Assembly: GCF_946404925.1 (NCBI RefSeq) | Contig: NZ_CAMJFM010000005.1 | Coordinates: forward strand, 1-64,000 | Direction: 5' to 3' | Length of the DNA: 64,000 nucleotides | DNA from: an uncultured Prevotella sp. | Lineage (GTDB): Bacteria > Bacteroidota > Bacteroidia > Bacteroidales > Bacteroidaceae | Part shown: positions 47,901-55,933 of the stretch, piece after piece | Layout: each line of letters opens with the position of its first letter | How positions within the stretch are numbered: position 1 is the stretch's first letter | The notes under the pieces: model-generated | What the model was told of the DNA's origin: nothing | Databases searched by the model: none | What the model saw: the letters and a program-made list of their open reading frames with translations, nothing else | Position numbers and translations under genes: made by a program

Positions 47901-47947
47901 AAAATGCGAGATGTTTACTATTATATAGTAAAAACACCTCGCATTTT
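47901..47947 (-). terminator. Terminator of topB
   Basis: AAAATGCGAG (47901-47910) pairs with its inverse (47938-47947), and inside it TTTACTAT pairs with ATAGTAAA. On the minus strand the stem is followed by TTTTTTCTTT. Confidence 0.85.
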
Positions 47948-47981
47948 ATGTTTTATTATGAAATAGCCTTGAAATATATCT

Positions 47982-49919
47982 CTACTTCTTTGTGGATTTT
48001 ACTTTTTTCAGCTCGGCATCGGTTAGGACGGTGACGCGGCGATTGCTTGGGTCGGCTATCACCTCATTCACTATCTCAGTTACCTGCTGCTTCAGCTCGT
48101 CGATAAACTGCTGTGGGTCGTATTTTTGGTGCTCTATGTCGCGGAGCTTTTTCTCCCAGATACCTGTGAGCTCACAACTCTTCAACAGCTCCTCGCGTAT
48201 CAGGTCAATCAGTTCGATACCTGTAGGAGTAGCTATCAGTCGCTTGCGTTCGCGCTTGATGTAGTGGCGCTTAAACAGCGTCTCGATGATGCCAGCACGA
48301 CTTGATGGGCGACCTATGCCGTTCTCCTTCATAGCCGCACGTAGCGTCTCATCCTCAACAAACTTACCTGCTGTTTCCATCGCACGAAGCAGCGAGGCCT
48401 CATTATAATAAGGTGGGGGAGTAGTCCACTTCTCAGTCAGCGTTGGCTTGTGCTCACCACTTTCGCCCTTCACGAAAGTTGGTAGCGTGCGCTCCTCGTC
48501 TTTCTCAGAGGTGAGAGGTGAGGGGTTAGAGGTGAGAGATATGTCTTCTTCTTCCTCTTTCTGCTTATCTTTGCCCTGAACCACGCGCCAACCCGGATCA
48601 AGTATTTCCTTACCAGTAACCTTAAATTCTACGACTTCATCTGCAGCAGAGTTTTCTCTAGCTTCTAGCTTCTCACCTCTCACCTCTCCTAAAACAGTTG
48701 TTGTCGAAAACTTACAATCGGGCAGGAACACGGCGATAAAACGACGGGCCACCAAGTCGAACACCTTCTGCTCGGCATCGTTCAGGTTCTGTGGTATCAC
48801 ACCCGTAGGGATGATGGCGTGGTGATCGGTCACCTTCGATGTATCGAACACGCGTTTGCTCTTCTTCAGTGCCTTGCCGCCTATGGGCTTGATGAGTTCA
48901 GCATAAGGTGCCACACCAGCAAACTTGGTCTGATATAGTCCGTTCAGCGTCTGCGGACATTTGGGGTAGATGTCATCACTCAGATACTGCGTGTCAACAC
49001 GAGGGTAGGTGGTGTACTTCTTCTCGTAGAGACTCTGAATCAGGTTCAGCGTCATCTCGGCCGAGTAGCCGTATTTGCGGTTGCAGTCTACCTGCAGCGA
49101 TGTCAGGTCGTACAGCTGTGGTGGCTGCTCCTTACCCTCTTTCTTCTCCACCTTGGTCACCGTGAATGGCTTGCCCTCGATGGTCTCGAACGCCTTTTCG
49201 CCTTCCTCTTTCGAGGTAAACTTACCCTTGGTGGCGGTAAAGGTGGTGTCGCGATATACCGTGGCCAGCACCCAGTAGGGCTCTGGCTTAAAGTTCTCAA
49301 TTTCCTTCTGGCGATTCACAATGAGCGCCAGGGTTGGCGTCTGTACACGTCCTATTGATAACACTTGGCGGTTCTGTCCGTATTTCAGCGTGTAGAGTCG
49401 TGTGGCGTTCATGCCTAACAGCCAGTCGCCAATAGCGCGACTCAATCCCGCCAGATACAGCGGCTGGTAATCCTGCTGATCCTTGAGTTGGGCAAATCCT
49501 TCGCGAATGGCCTCGTCTGTCATCGACGATATCCACAATCGCTTCACCGGACAAGTGGCCTGAGCCTTCTGCATCACCCATCGCTGTATCAGTTCTCCCT
49601 CTTGTCCCGCGTCACCGCAGTTCACGATGCTATCGGCCTTTTGCATCAGGCCCTCAATAATCTTAAACTGCTTCTCAATGCCCTTATCGTTAATCAGTTT
49701 GATGCCAAATCGTGGTGGAATCATAGGCAACTGGGTTAGCGCCCATGGTTTCCATGCTTGAGTATAATCGCCGGGCTCCTTCAGCGTACACAGATGTCCG
49801 AAGGTCCACGTCACTTGGTATCCGTTGCCCTCCATATATCCATCGTGCGAGCTGTTAGCCCCTAAGATTCTTGCTATATCCCGAGCCACACTCGGTTTCT
49901 CTGCTATACAGACTATCAT
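47982..49919 (-). CDS. topB: DNA topoisomerase III with in-frame repeat insertions
   Basis: This 645-residue type IA topoisomerase decatenates DNA. The Toprim domain (IVCIAEKPSVARDIARILG; NCGDAGQEGELIQRWV) and the catalytic Tyr305 in KYTTYPRVDTQYL are present. The domains that close around DNA run to a basic C-terminus without zinc fingers. Residues 413-427 ([14 protein letters not shown]) and 460-471 (SLTSNPSPLT) match the insertion in ClpB and are encoded by the same DNA motif at 48641-48688 and 48508-48542. Native TopB sequence lies between them. A -7 box is at 49940-49947. It is probably chromosomal housekeeping rather than mobile-element cargo. Confidence 0.95.
   Translation of the reverse strand: MIVCIAEKPSVARDIARILGANSSHDGYMEGNGYQVTWTFGHLCTLKEPGDYTQAWKPWALTQLPMIPPRFGIKLINDKGIEKQFKIIEGLMQKADSIVNCGDAGQEGELIQRWVMQKAQATCPVKRLWISSMTDEAIREGFAQLKDQQDYQPLYLAGLSRAIGDWLLGMNATRLYTLKYGQNRQVLSIGRVQTPTLALIVNRQKEIENFKPEPYWVLATVYRDTTFTATKGKFTSKEEGEKAFETIEGKPFTVTKVEKKEGKEQPPQLYDLTSLQVDCNRKYGYSAEMTLNLIQSLYEKKYTTYPRVDTQYLSDDIYPKCPQTLNGLYQTKFAGVAPYAELIKPIGGKALKKSKRVFDTSKVTDHHAIIPTGVIPQNLNDAEQKVFDLVARRFIAVFLPDCKFSTTTVLGEVRGEKLEARENSAADEVVEFKVTGKEILDPGWRVVQGKDKQKEEEEDISLTSNPSPLTSEKDEERTLPTFVKGESGEHKPTLTEKWTTPPPYYNEASLLRAMETAGKFVEDETLRAAMKENGIGRPSSRAGIIETLFKRHYIKRERKRLIATPTGIELIDLIREELLKSCELTGIWEKKLRDIEHQKYDPQQFIDELKQQVTEIVNEVIADPSNRRVTVLTDAELKKVKSTKK
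48508..48688. repeat. Inverted mini-element halves inside topB
   Basis: GAGGTGA heptamers (48508-48539) and, in inverse orientation, TCACCTCTCACCTCT preceded by the 40-bp motif (48641-48680) enclose about 100 bp of native topB. The 40-bp motif differs from the clpB copy at three positions only. Confidence 0.85.
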
Positions 49920-49939
49920 TTTCTTTTTTATTTTGGATG

Positions 49940-49947
49940 CAAAAGTA
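49940..49947 (-). promoter_or_regulatory. -7 box of topB
   Basis: Minus-strand TACTTTTG, 20 bp upstream of the ATG at 49919; no clear -33 box. Confidence 0.45.
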
Positions 49948-50011
49948 CTAAATTCCCACCAATTATTAAACTTTTCGGCGCTTTTTTCGTCATAAATTGT
50001 AGAATAAACCC

Positions 50012-50019
50012 TATTTTTG
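50012..50019 (+). promoter_or_regulatory. -7 box almost touching the GH8 start codon
   Basis: TATTTTTG ends 4 bp before the ATG at 50024, which would give a nearly leaderless mRNA. -33 is poor, so this is tentative. Confidence 0.35.
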
Positions 50020-50023
50020 TATA

Positions 50024-51340
50024 ATGAAGAAACTATTTATTGTCACTATTCTCATGGCCATGTCGATGTCGATGCGTGCCGAGAGTCGTAATGTTTTTGT
50101 AGAGTTGGGCTATCATCACGCCCAGGTCGAAGCTAAGTTGCATCAGGTTTTCAACGAGGTGTTCCGCGGCCCCAATAAGGTCTACTTCGAGGTAGGCGAT
50201 TCTATGGGCTACGTGAGCGATATCAAGAATCACGATGCCCGTACCGAGGGCATGTCGTATGGCATGATGATAGCCGTGCAGTTTGGCGAGAAGGATATCT
50301 TCGACCGCTTGTGGCGCTGGAGCAAGAAGTATATGCAGCACCAGAGTGGCAATCGCGAGGGCTACTTTGCGTGGAGTTGTAAGACCGATGGCACCCATAA
50401 TGCCGAGGGTGCAGCCAGCGATGGTGAGCTGTATTTTATCACCGCCCTTATCTTTGCCAGCAACCTCTGGGGTAATGATACTGGTATCAACTATAAGGCC
50501 GAGGCCCAGCACATTCTTAACTGCATCCAGCCCAAGGAGTACACCCCCGAGCCACGTCAGGGCGGTTTCCCCGGCTTCGGTCCCCAGCAGCAGGGCCCTC
50601 AGAAGATGTACCTCATCGACCCTACCACCAATCTGATTACCTTTACCCCTGATGGTTTCGGTCAGCGATATACCGACCCTTCTTACCACATCCCAGCTTT
50701 CTACGAGGTTTGGGCTAAATGGGCCGATGATGGTCGTGCCGACTATTGGCTCAAGTGTGCCCAGGCTTCGCGCGAGTTCCTGCACAAAGCCATCAACCCC
50801 AAGACAGGATTGAATGCCGATATGTGTCAGTATGATGGTTCTGAGATGCAGATGCCCCGTTTCCCTGGTATGCCACAGCGCCCTCAGGGAGCCAAGCCAC
50901 GCCGCAATGGTAGCAACAATTTCCGCTACGACTCATGGCGCGTGCCTATGAACATCACCCTCGACTACGAGTGGAGTGGGGCCGATGCCCAATGGCAGAA
51001 GCAGTATGGCGAAACCATCCAGAACTTCTTCTACGCCAAGGGTGTAGATAAGTTTGTCGATCAGTATCGCCCCGATGGCTCATTGCCCGAGGAGGATGAG
51101 ATTCTGCCCGCAGGTGGTTTCCGCAAGTTGCGCCACAGCATCGGCTTGGTAAGTACCGTTGCCGCCGCCTCCGTTCTCTGCGATCATGCCAAGAAGAAGG
51201 AGTTTGTTGATGCCTTCTGGAATGCCAAGCACGAGCCCTTCGACGATGGCTACTTTGATGCCTACTACGACGGTCTGCTGCGACTCTTCGCATTCATGCA
51301 CCTCAGCGGACATTACCGTGTAATCGAACCACAGAAATAA
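50024..51340 (+). CDS. Glycoside hydrolase family 8, Rex-type exo-oligoxylanase
   Basis: This 438-residue enzyme has a signal peptide (KKLFIVTILMAMSMSMRA) and an (alpha/alpha)6-barrel of GH8. The acid Glu75 lies in RTEGMSYGMMIAV. The ASDGELYF region and the FRYDSWRVPMNITLDYEW segment, where the catalytic base Asp of Bacillus Rex lies, are conserved. The overall sequence resembles reducing-end xylose-releasing exo-oligoxylanases, which inverting-cleave xylooligosaccharides. Pro/Gly/Gln-rich loops (PGFGPQQQGP; PGMPQRPQGAKPRRNG) are unusual inserts. It is not part of a visible xylan-utilisation cluster; neighbours are topB and an iron-uptake pair. Confidence 0.88.
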   Translation: MKKLFIVTILMAMSMSMRAESRNVFVELGYHHAQVEAKLHQVFNEVFRGPNKVYFEVGDSMGYVSDIKNHDARTEGMSYGMMIAVQFGEKDIFDRLWRWSKKYMQHQSGNREGYFAWSCKTDGTHNAEGAASDGELYFITALIFASNLWGNDTGINYKAEAQHILNCIQPKEYTPEPRQGGFPGFGPQQQGPQKMYLIDPTTNLITFTPDGFGQRYTDPSYHIPAFYEVWAKWADDGRADYWLKCAQASREFLHKAINPKTGLNADMCQYDGSEMQMPRFPGMPQRPQGAKPRRNGSNNFRYDSWRVPMNITLDYEWSGADAQWQKQYGETIQNFFYAKGVDKFVDQYRPDGSLPEEDEILPAGGFRKLRHSIGLVSTVAAASVLCDHAKKKEFVDAFWNAKHEPFDDGYFDAYYDGLLRLFAFMHLSGHYRVIEPQK

Positions 51341-51357
51341 ATTCATTATTTTTAGGT

Positions 51358-51440
51358 ATTGCTTATATTCTAATTATATTATACCTTTGCACCCGCAAAA
51401 CTGCTCAGGATAATATTAATATAATTAGAATATAAGTAAT
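51358..51440. promoter_or_regulatory. 24-bp inverted repeat enclosing the XusA-like promoter
   Basis: Arms 51358-51381 and 51417-51440 match inversely at 23 of 24 positions. The segment between them (51382-51416) begins exactly with the -7 box. The -33 TTG (51359-51361) lies inside the left arm (TTG, 20 bp, TACCTTTG at 51382-51389). The right arm ends on the start codon ATG (51439). It is either an operator, a cruciform or a small invertible promoter segment. Confidence 0.8.
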
Positions 51441-53601
51441 GTATAGATTCAACGCAAAACACTCGCTGTGCGCTCTGGCTCTCGTTGCCTTCTGCAATCA
51501 GGCCCAGGCACAGCAGGATCTTCACGATTCAATCGATTTAAAAGAGGTAAAAGTTGTGGGCAAGTCAAAGGCTCGCCGTATGCAGGAGCAGGCCTACGCC
51601 ATCTCAGTAGTCGATCTGGCCAAGCAGTATGTGTCAGCCACTCCGCTCAACAAGGTTCTCAACACCGTTACCTCAGTAAAGATACGTGAGGAGGGCGGAC
51701 TGGGATCCAACTACAGCCTGTCAATGAACGGTTTCTCAGGCAATCAGGTAAAGTTCTTCATCGATGGCATCCCCATGGATAACTTCGGCTCGTCGTTCAA
51801 CCTTGCCAATATCTCAGCCAACATGGCTGATCGCATAGAGGTTTACAAGGGCGTGCTGCCAGTATATCTTGGTTCCGATGCCCTTGGCGGAGCAGTAAAC
51901 ATCGTTACCCGCCGCAATGCCAACTATCTTGATGCCACCTATTCAGTAGGCTCATATAACACCCATCGTGCCGCTTTCAATGGTGTCTATACCTCAAAGG
52001 GCGGTTTCACACTGCGTGCCAACGCCTTTGCCAACTATTCCGATAACGATTACAAGGTCTATGCACCTATCGTTGACCTTGCCACCAATAAGCAGTTGGG
52101 CGAGGACTGGGTACGCCGTTTCAACGATGGCTACCGCTCTTTCGGCATCAAGCTCGAAACAGGTGTTGTAGCTAAGTCGTGGGCCGACTATCTGCTGCTT
52201 GGTGTCATTGCCTCGGCCGATAAGCGCAACGTGCAGACAGGTGCCACAATGGATGCCGTCTATGGTGGTGTTAAGAACAACAGCTGGTCGGTTATACCTA
52301 CTATTAGGTATAAGAAGGACGACCTCCTGCTGTCTGGTCTCTCACTCTCGCTCTATGGCACTTACAGCATGGTGAACACCCACAATGTCGATACCCTGGC
52401 ACGTCGTTACAACTGGCTTGGTCAGAGTTTTCCCAGTACGTCGGCTGGCGAGGCCTACCTCACCGATGCTACCATCAGCGAGCGCCAGTGGCAGGTAAAT
52501 GCCAACCTAAACTACGTCATCACCGATCATCACTCAGTTACGCTCAACAATGTGTTCTCGGCTCTCCGTCGCAAGAGCGATGACAAGATGTATCCCGACT
52601 ACGAGATGAACAATGTTCCCCAGCAGCTCACCAAGAATATCACTGGTCTGGGCTATCAGATTCGCTACAGCCGTTGGAACGCCAACGTGTTCGGTAAGAT
52701 GTACCGCCTGTATAGCTCAACCAATAAGCTTATGGACCAGTTTACTGATAATCAGCGCTGGGAGAAGCTTTCTGAGCGCAAGCACAACTATGGCTATGGT
52801 GCTGCTGCCACCTATTATATCCTGCCTTCGCTGCAGGCCAAGGCATCGTTCGAGCATGCCTACCGTATGCCTGAGGCTGTAGAGATGTTTGGCGACGGAC
52901 TTATTCAGAAGAGCAACCCCGACCTTCGTCCTGAGAGCAGCGACAACCTCAACATCGGACTTCTGTTCGACCAGACCTTCAGCGCTCACCGCTTACAGGC
53001 TGAGGTAAATTACATCCACCGCGACACTAAGGACTTCATCCTGCGTGGTGTAAGCCTCTCAAGCAATCCAACTACAAGCTACGAAAATATCGGACGTGTA
53101 AAGACCCGTGGTGTTGAGGCTTCGCTGGGCTATTCATATCGCGATGCCCTCCACGTAAGCGGCAATCTTACCTATCAGAACATCAAGGACGACCAACAAT
53201 ACCAGACCACCGAGAATACCTTCGTTGGCGATGGCATCATCGAGAATATTACCTATGGTCAACGCCTGCCTAATATCCCTTACCTGTTTATGAATGGTCA
53301 TGCCGACTATCAGTTCTTTAACTTCGGTGCTAAGGGCAATACCCTCTCTTTGAACTACGATCTGCAGTATGTTCACGATTATTACCTCTCGTTCACAGGT
53401 CTGGGTGCCAAGGCCACTAAGAAGGTCATCCCTGAGCAGCTGTCGCACAATGTTTCTGTAGGCTACAGCCTTTGCGATGGTCGCTACAGCGTAGTGCTCG
53501 AGTGCACCGATATCACCAACGCCAAGCTCTACGACAACTATCGTCTGCAGAAGCCAGGTCGTTCGTTCTCGCTCAAGTTCCGTTATTATCTCAGCAAGTA
53601 A
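51439..53601 (+). CDS. TonB-dependent receptor, XusA-like
   Basis: This 720-residue outer-membrane receptor has a signal peptide (SLCALALVAFCNQAQA). The TonB box region (DLKEVKVVGKSKARR), the plug (SVKIREEGGLGSNYSLSMNGFSGNQVKFFIDGIPMDNFGSSFNL, RIEVYKGVLPVYLGSDALGGAVNIVT) and a barrel ending in SFSLKFRYYLSK are present. The next gene encodes a DUF4374 lipoprotein, the pairing of XusA with XusB, which takes up iron bound to enterobacterial siderophores in Bacteroides thetaiotaomicron. The third partner, the PepSY-domain inner-membrane protein XusC, is missing here. The assignment depends on that pairing; a different metal chelate is possible. Confidence 0.82.
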   Translation: MYRFNAKHSLCALALVAFCNQAQAQQDLHDSIDLKEVKVVGKSKARRMQEQAYAISVVDLAKQYVSATPLNKVLNTVTSVKIREEGGLGSNYSLSMNGFSGNQVKFFIDGIPMDNFGSSFNLANISANMADRIEVYKGVLPVYLGSDALGGAVNIVTRRNANYLDATYSVGSYNTHRAAFNGVYTSKGGFTLRANAFANYSDNDYKVYAPIVDLATNKQLGEDWVRRFNDGYRSFGIKLETGVVAKSWADYLLLGVIASADKRNVQTGATMDAVYGGVKNNSWSVIPTIRYKKDDLLLSGLSLSLYGTYSMVNTHNVDTLARRYNWLGQSFPSTSAGEAYLTDATISERQWQVNANLNYVITDHHSVTLNNVFSALRRKSDDKMYPDYEMNNVPQQLTKNITGLGYQIRYSRWNANVFGKMYRLYSSTNKLMDQFTDNQRWEKLSERKHNYGYGAAATYYILPSLQAKASFEHAYRMPEAVEMFGDGLIQKSNPDLRPESSDNLNIGLLFDQTFSAHRLQAEVNYIHRDTKDFILRGVSLSSNPTTSYENIGRVKTRGVEASLGYSYRDALHVSGNLTYQNIKDDQQYQTTENTFVGDGIIENITYGQRLPNIPYLFMNGHADYQFFNFGAKGNTLSLNYDLQYVHDYYLSFTGLGAKATKKVIPEQLSHNVSVGYSLCDGRYSVVLECTDITNAKLYDNYRLQKPGRSFSLKFRYYLSK

Positions 53602-53631
53602 TCCATACGTTTTTAATACAATATATAAGAA

Positions 53632-54846
53632 ATGAAAAATATTTATCTCAATATAATGCTCCTAATGGCTGCAGTAGCCTTCACATCGTGCGACGATAAC
53701 CTCTCTGACGAGCAGGAGCAGCCTGGTGCCCCCTACGTCCTCAGTCTGGGCGTAACCTCAAACGGCAACACCACCTACTACGTTGTTTCTACTGCCGACC
53801 TCATGTCGGGCACCATCAATGCCGTGGGTAAGGGCATCGAGCAGACAGGCTATCACGACTACCAGCAGGGCAGTAATTCAGTGTTCTGTATCGGAGGCAT
53901 GGGAGTTACCAACGCCACAGCCGTTGTTCGTGGTGCCGATGGTCTGCTTAAGGAGCAGGGAGAGTTTGTTTTCGACAGCTCGCTCGATGGTCTCTGTCAG
54001 GTTGATGCCAACACAATGGTTGGTCTCGAGCTGCCAGCCACCAAGCAGAGCGGTCAGCAGCTCACCTTTTATACCGTCGATGCCAATAGCGCTGCCATTC
54101 TCGGCAAGAACACCACGGTAAGTGTCGATTCCATCAGCACCCTCGACTGGCCCAGCATCACTGGCATGCAGTATAGCGGTGGCAACCTCTACGTAACCTA
54201 CACCCCAATGAACCCCCTCACCTTCGAGACAGCCTATACCGACACCTGCTTTGTGGCAGTATATAGCTATCCCGATATGCAGTTCGTTACGCTCATGAAG
54301 AGCTCTCAGATGGGCCCTGGTGGTTCTTGGAACGCCTTCAACGGCATGGTTAAGGACGAGTCAGATAACATCTATGTAATGTCAAACTCAGCCCTCTCTA
54401 ACGGCTATTCTCAGAGCACCAAGCACGCTGCCTTCCTCCGTATCAACAAGGGTGCAACCCAGTTCGATGCCGACTACTATTTCGACTTCGAGGCAGCCAC
54501 AGGTGGACTCAAGCCCGCCCACATCACCTATATCGGAGACGGCAAAGTGTTTGCTGAGGTCAGCACCCTTAATCCTCAGACAGCTGCCGATCGTTGGGGC
54601 GATAAGAGTCTTAAATGCTGCATCATCGACCTTGTAAACAAGATAGTTACCGACGTCGAGGGTATCCCCGTTCATAATGGCAATGGCGGTCGTCGTTTCG
54701 CCTGTCTCGTTGATGGTAGCAGTGTCTATCTGCCAGTCTCTACTGCCGATGGCCTCTATATTTATCGTACCGATGTAGCCACAGCCCGTGCTCAGCGTGG
54801 TGCCCGTATCTCGGCCACCTTCATCGGTGGATTCTTCAAATTGTAA
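53632..54846 (+). CDS. DUF4374 lipoprotein, XusB-like siderophore-binding protein
   Basis: This 404-residue lipoprotein (lipobox AFTSC, Cys about 20) folds by prediction into a beta-propeller. Repeated blade-like strands are YVLSLGVTSNGNTTYYVVSTADLMSGTINAVGKGI, TLDWPSITGMQYSGGNLYVTY and KPAHITYIGDGKVFAEV. The sequence is of the DUF4374 type, to which the surface siderophore-binding XusB belongs. It follows the receptor gene by 30 bp in one operon, consistent with capture of a metal-siderophore and hand-over to the receptor. The ligand is inferred. Confidence 0.8.
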   Translation: MKNIYLNIMLLMAAVAFTSCDDNLSDEQEQPGAPYVLSLGVTSNGNTTYYVVSTADLMSGTINAVGKGIEQTGYHDYQQGSNSVFCIGGMGVTNATAVVRGADGLLKEQGEFVFDSSLDGLCQVDANTMVGLELPATKQSGQQLTFYTVDANSAAILGKNTTVSVDSISTLDWPSITGMQYSGGNLYVTYTPMNPLTFETAYTDTCFVAVYSYPDMQFVTLMKSSQMGPGGSWNAFNGMVKDESDNIYVMSNSALSNGYSQSTKHAAFLRINKGATQFDADYYFDFEAATGGLKPAHITYIGDGKVFAEVSTLNPQTAADRWGDKSLKCCIIDLVNKIVTDVEGIPVHNGNGGRRFACLVDGSSVYLPVSTADGLYIYRTDVATARAQRGARISATFIGGFFKL

Positions 54847-54866
54847 AAAAATACTTTGACTTATCC

Positions 54867-54897
54867 TTTGTTTATAGCGTATTTTTGTGTACCTTTG
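54867..54897 (+). promoter_or_regulatory. Promoter of the EamA transporter gene
   Basis: TTTG (54867-54870), 19 bp, TACCTTTG (54890-54897). Confidence 0.75.
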
Positions 54898-54929
54898 CAC
54901 CCCGAATACTGAATATAGACAAAAATTAA

Positions 54930-55826
54930 ATGAAAAGTCATCGCTTTCTTTATCATATAGTAGCGCTCCTGGTGGCATCCATCTGGGGCTCTACTTTTAT
55001 TTTCACTAAGCTGCTGTTGCTTGGAGGCATGACCGCAGCCCAGATTTTTGTGCTCCGTTTTGCCATAGCCTACGTGCTGCTGTTGGCCTATTCGCTCTAT
55101 AAGGGCGGCAGGTTGTTTGCCTGCTCTTGGCGACATGAGTTGCTCATGGCCATGCTTGGTGTTGTTGGCGGTTCGCTCTATTTCCTTACCGAGAACAACG
55201 CCATGAACTACACTACCACTACCAACACCTCCATCATCGTTAGCCTCTGTCCGCTGTTTGCCTCCGCCCTCATAGGCATTGTCTATAAGTCGCAGCGCTT
55301 GAATCGCATTCAGACCATTGGTACGCTGATGGCTGCGGCTGGCATGGCGGTTGTGGTTTTGAACGGACATTTTGTGCTCCACCTGTCGCCTCTTGGCGAT
55401 TGCCTCGCCTTTATGGCGTGCCTCTGCTGGGCGTTCTACAGTCTGCTAATGATTCCCGCAGGCAAGCGTTACAACACTGTTTTCATCACCCGCAAGGTGT
55501 TCTTCTACGGCCTTGTCTCCATGATACCTTATTTCATGGTCTATCCTGGCCTTGGGGTCGACATTGTTCTCAGTCAACCCAAGCTTCTTGCCAACCTTCT
55601 GTTCCTGGGTTGCGTGGCCTCTATGGGCTGCTTCCTCGCTTGGAACTGGGTGCTCAAGAAGCTTGGCGCCGTCATCGTCACCAACTACGTCTATTTCAAC
55701 CCCGTAGTCACCGTCATCTTCGCTTGGGCCATCCTCAGCGAGCAGATTACCCTCTACTTCGTTCTCGGCACCGCCCTCATCCTGGTTGGTATGTATCTGG
55801 CGGATAAACGTAATAGCAATCAGTAA
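54930..55826 (+). CDS. DMT-superfamily transporter (EamA)
   Basis: This 298-residue permease has ten predicted transmembrane helices and two EamA repeats. The first begins HIVALLVASIWGSTFIFTKLLL and ends NYTTTTNTSIIVSLCPLFASAL; the second spans PLGDCLAFMACLCWAFYSLLM to NYVYFNPVVTVIFAWAILSEQI. It probably exports a small metabolite or amino acid. It has its own promoter, so it is not clearly part of the XusAB-like operon. Substrate unknown. Confidence 0.9.
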   Translation: MKSHRFLYHIVALLVASIWGSTFIFTKLLLLGGMTAAQIFVLRFAIAYVLLLAYSLYKGGRLFACSWRHELLMAMLGVVGGSLYFLTENNAMNYTTTTNTSIIVSLCPLFASALIGIVYKSQRLNRIQTIGTLMAAAGMAVVVLNGHFVLHLSPLGDCLAFMACLCWAFYSLLMIPAGKRYNTVFITRKVFFYGLVSMIPYFMVYPGLGVDIVLSQPKLLANLLFLGCVASMGCFLAWNWVLKKLGAVIVTNYVYFNPVVTVIFAWAILSEQITLYFVLGTALILVGMYLADKRNSNQ

Positions 55827-55892
55827 AAACGATATCTCAATGGCAGCAAAATGGCTAGTTTTGCTGTCTTTTTGTATTTTTAGCGTAAAAAG

Positions 55893-55924
55893 TTGCGGTG
55901 CGTGGGTATTTTTTTGTATCTTTG
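55893..55924 (+). promoter_or_regulatory. Promoter of the DUF2207 operon
   Basis: TTG (55893-55895), 21 bp, TATCTTTG (55917-55924). The true ATG at 55934 is 9 bp after the box. Confidence 0.6.
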
Positions 55925-55933
55925 CACGCTGGA

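Noticed and set aside
47982..49919. topB as marker of an integrative conjugative element
   Set aside because: No tra, mob, integrase or direct-repeat ends are present, and the neighbours look chromosomal.
51382..51416. Definite invertible promoter
   Set aside because: No recombinase gene is adjacent and the 35-bp segment is short for known invertases, so it is kept only as a hypothesis.
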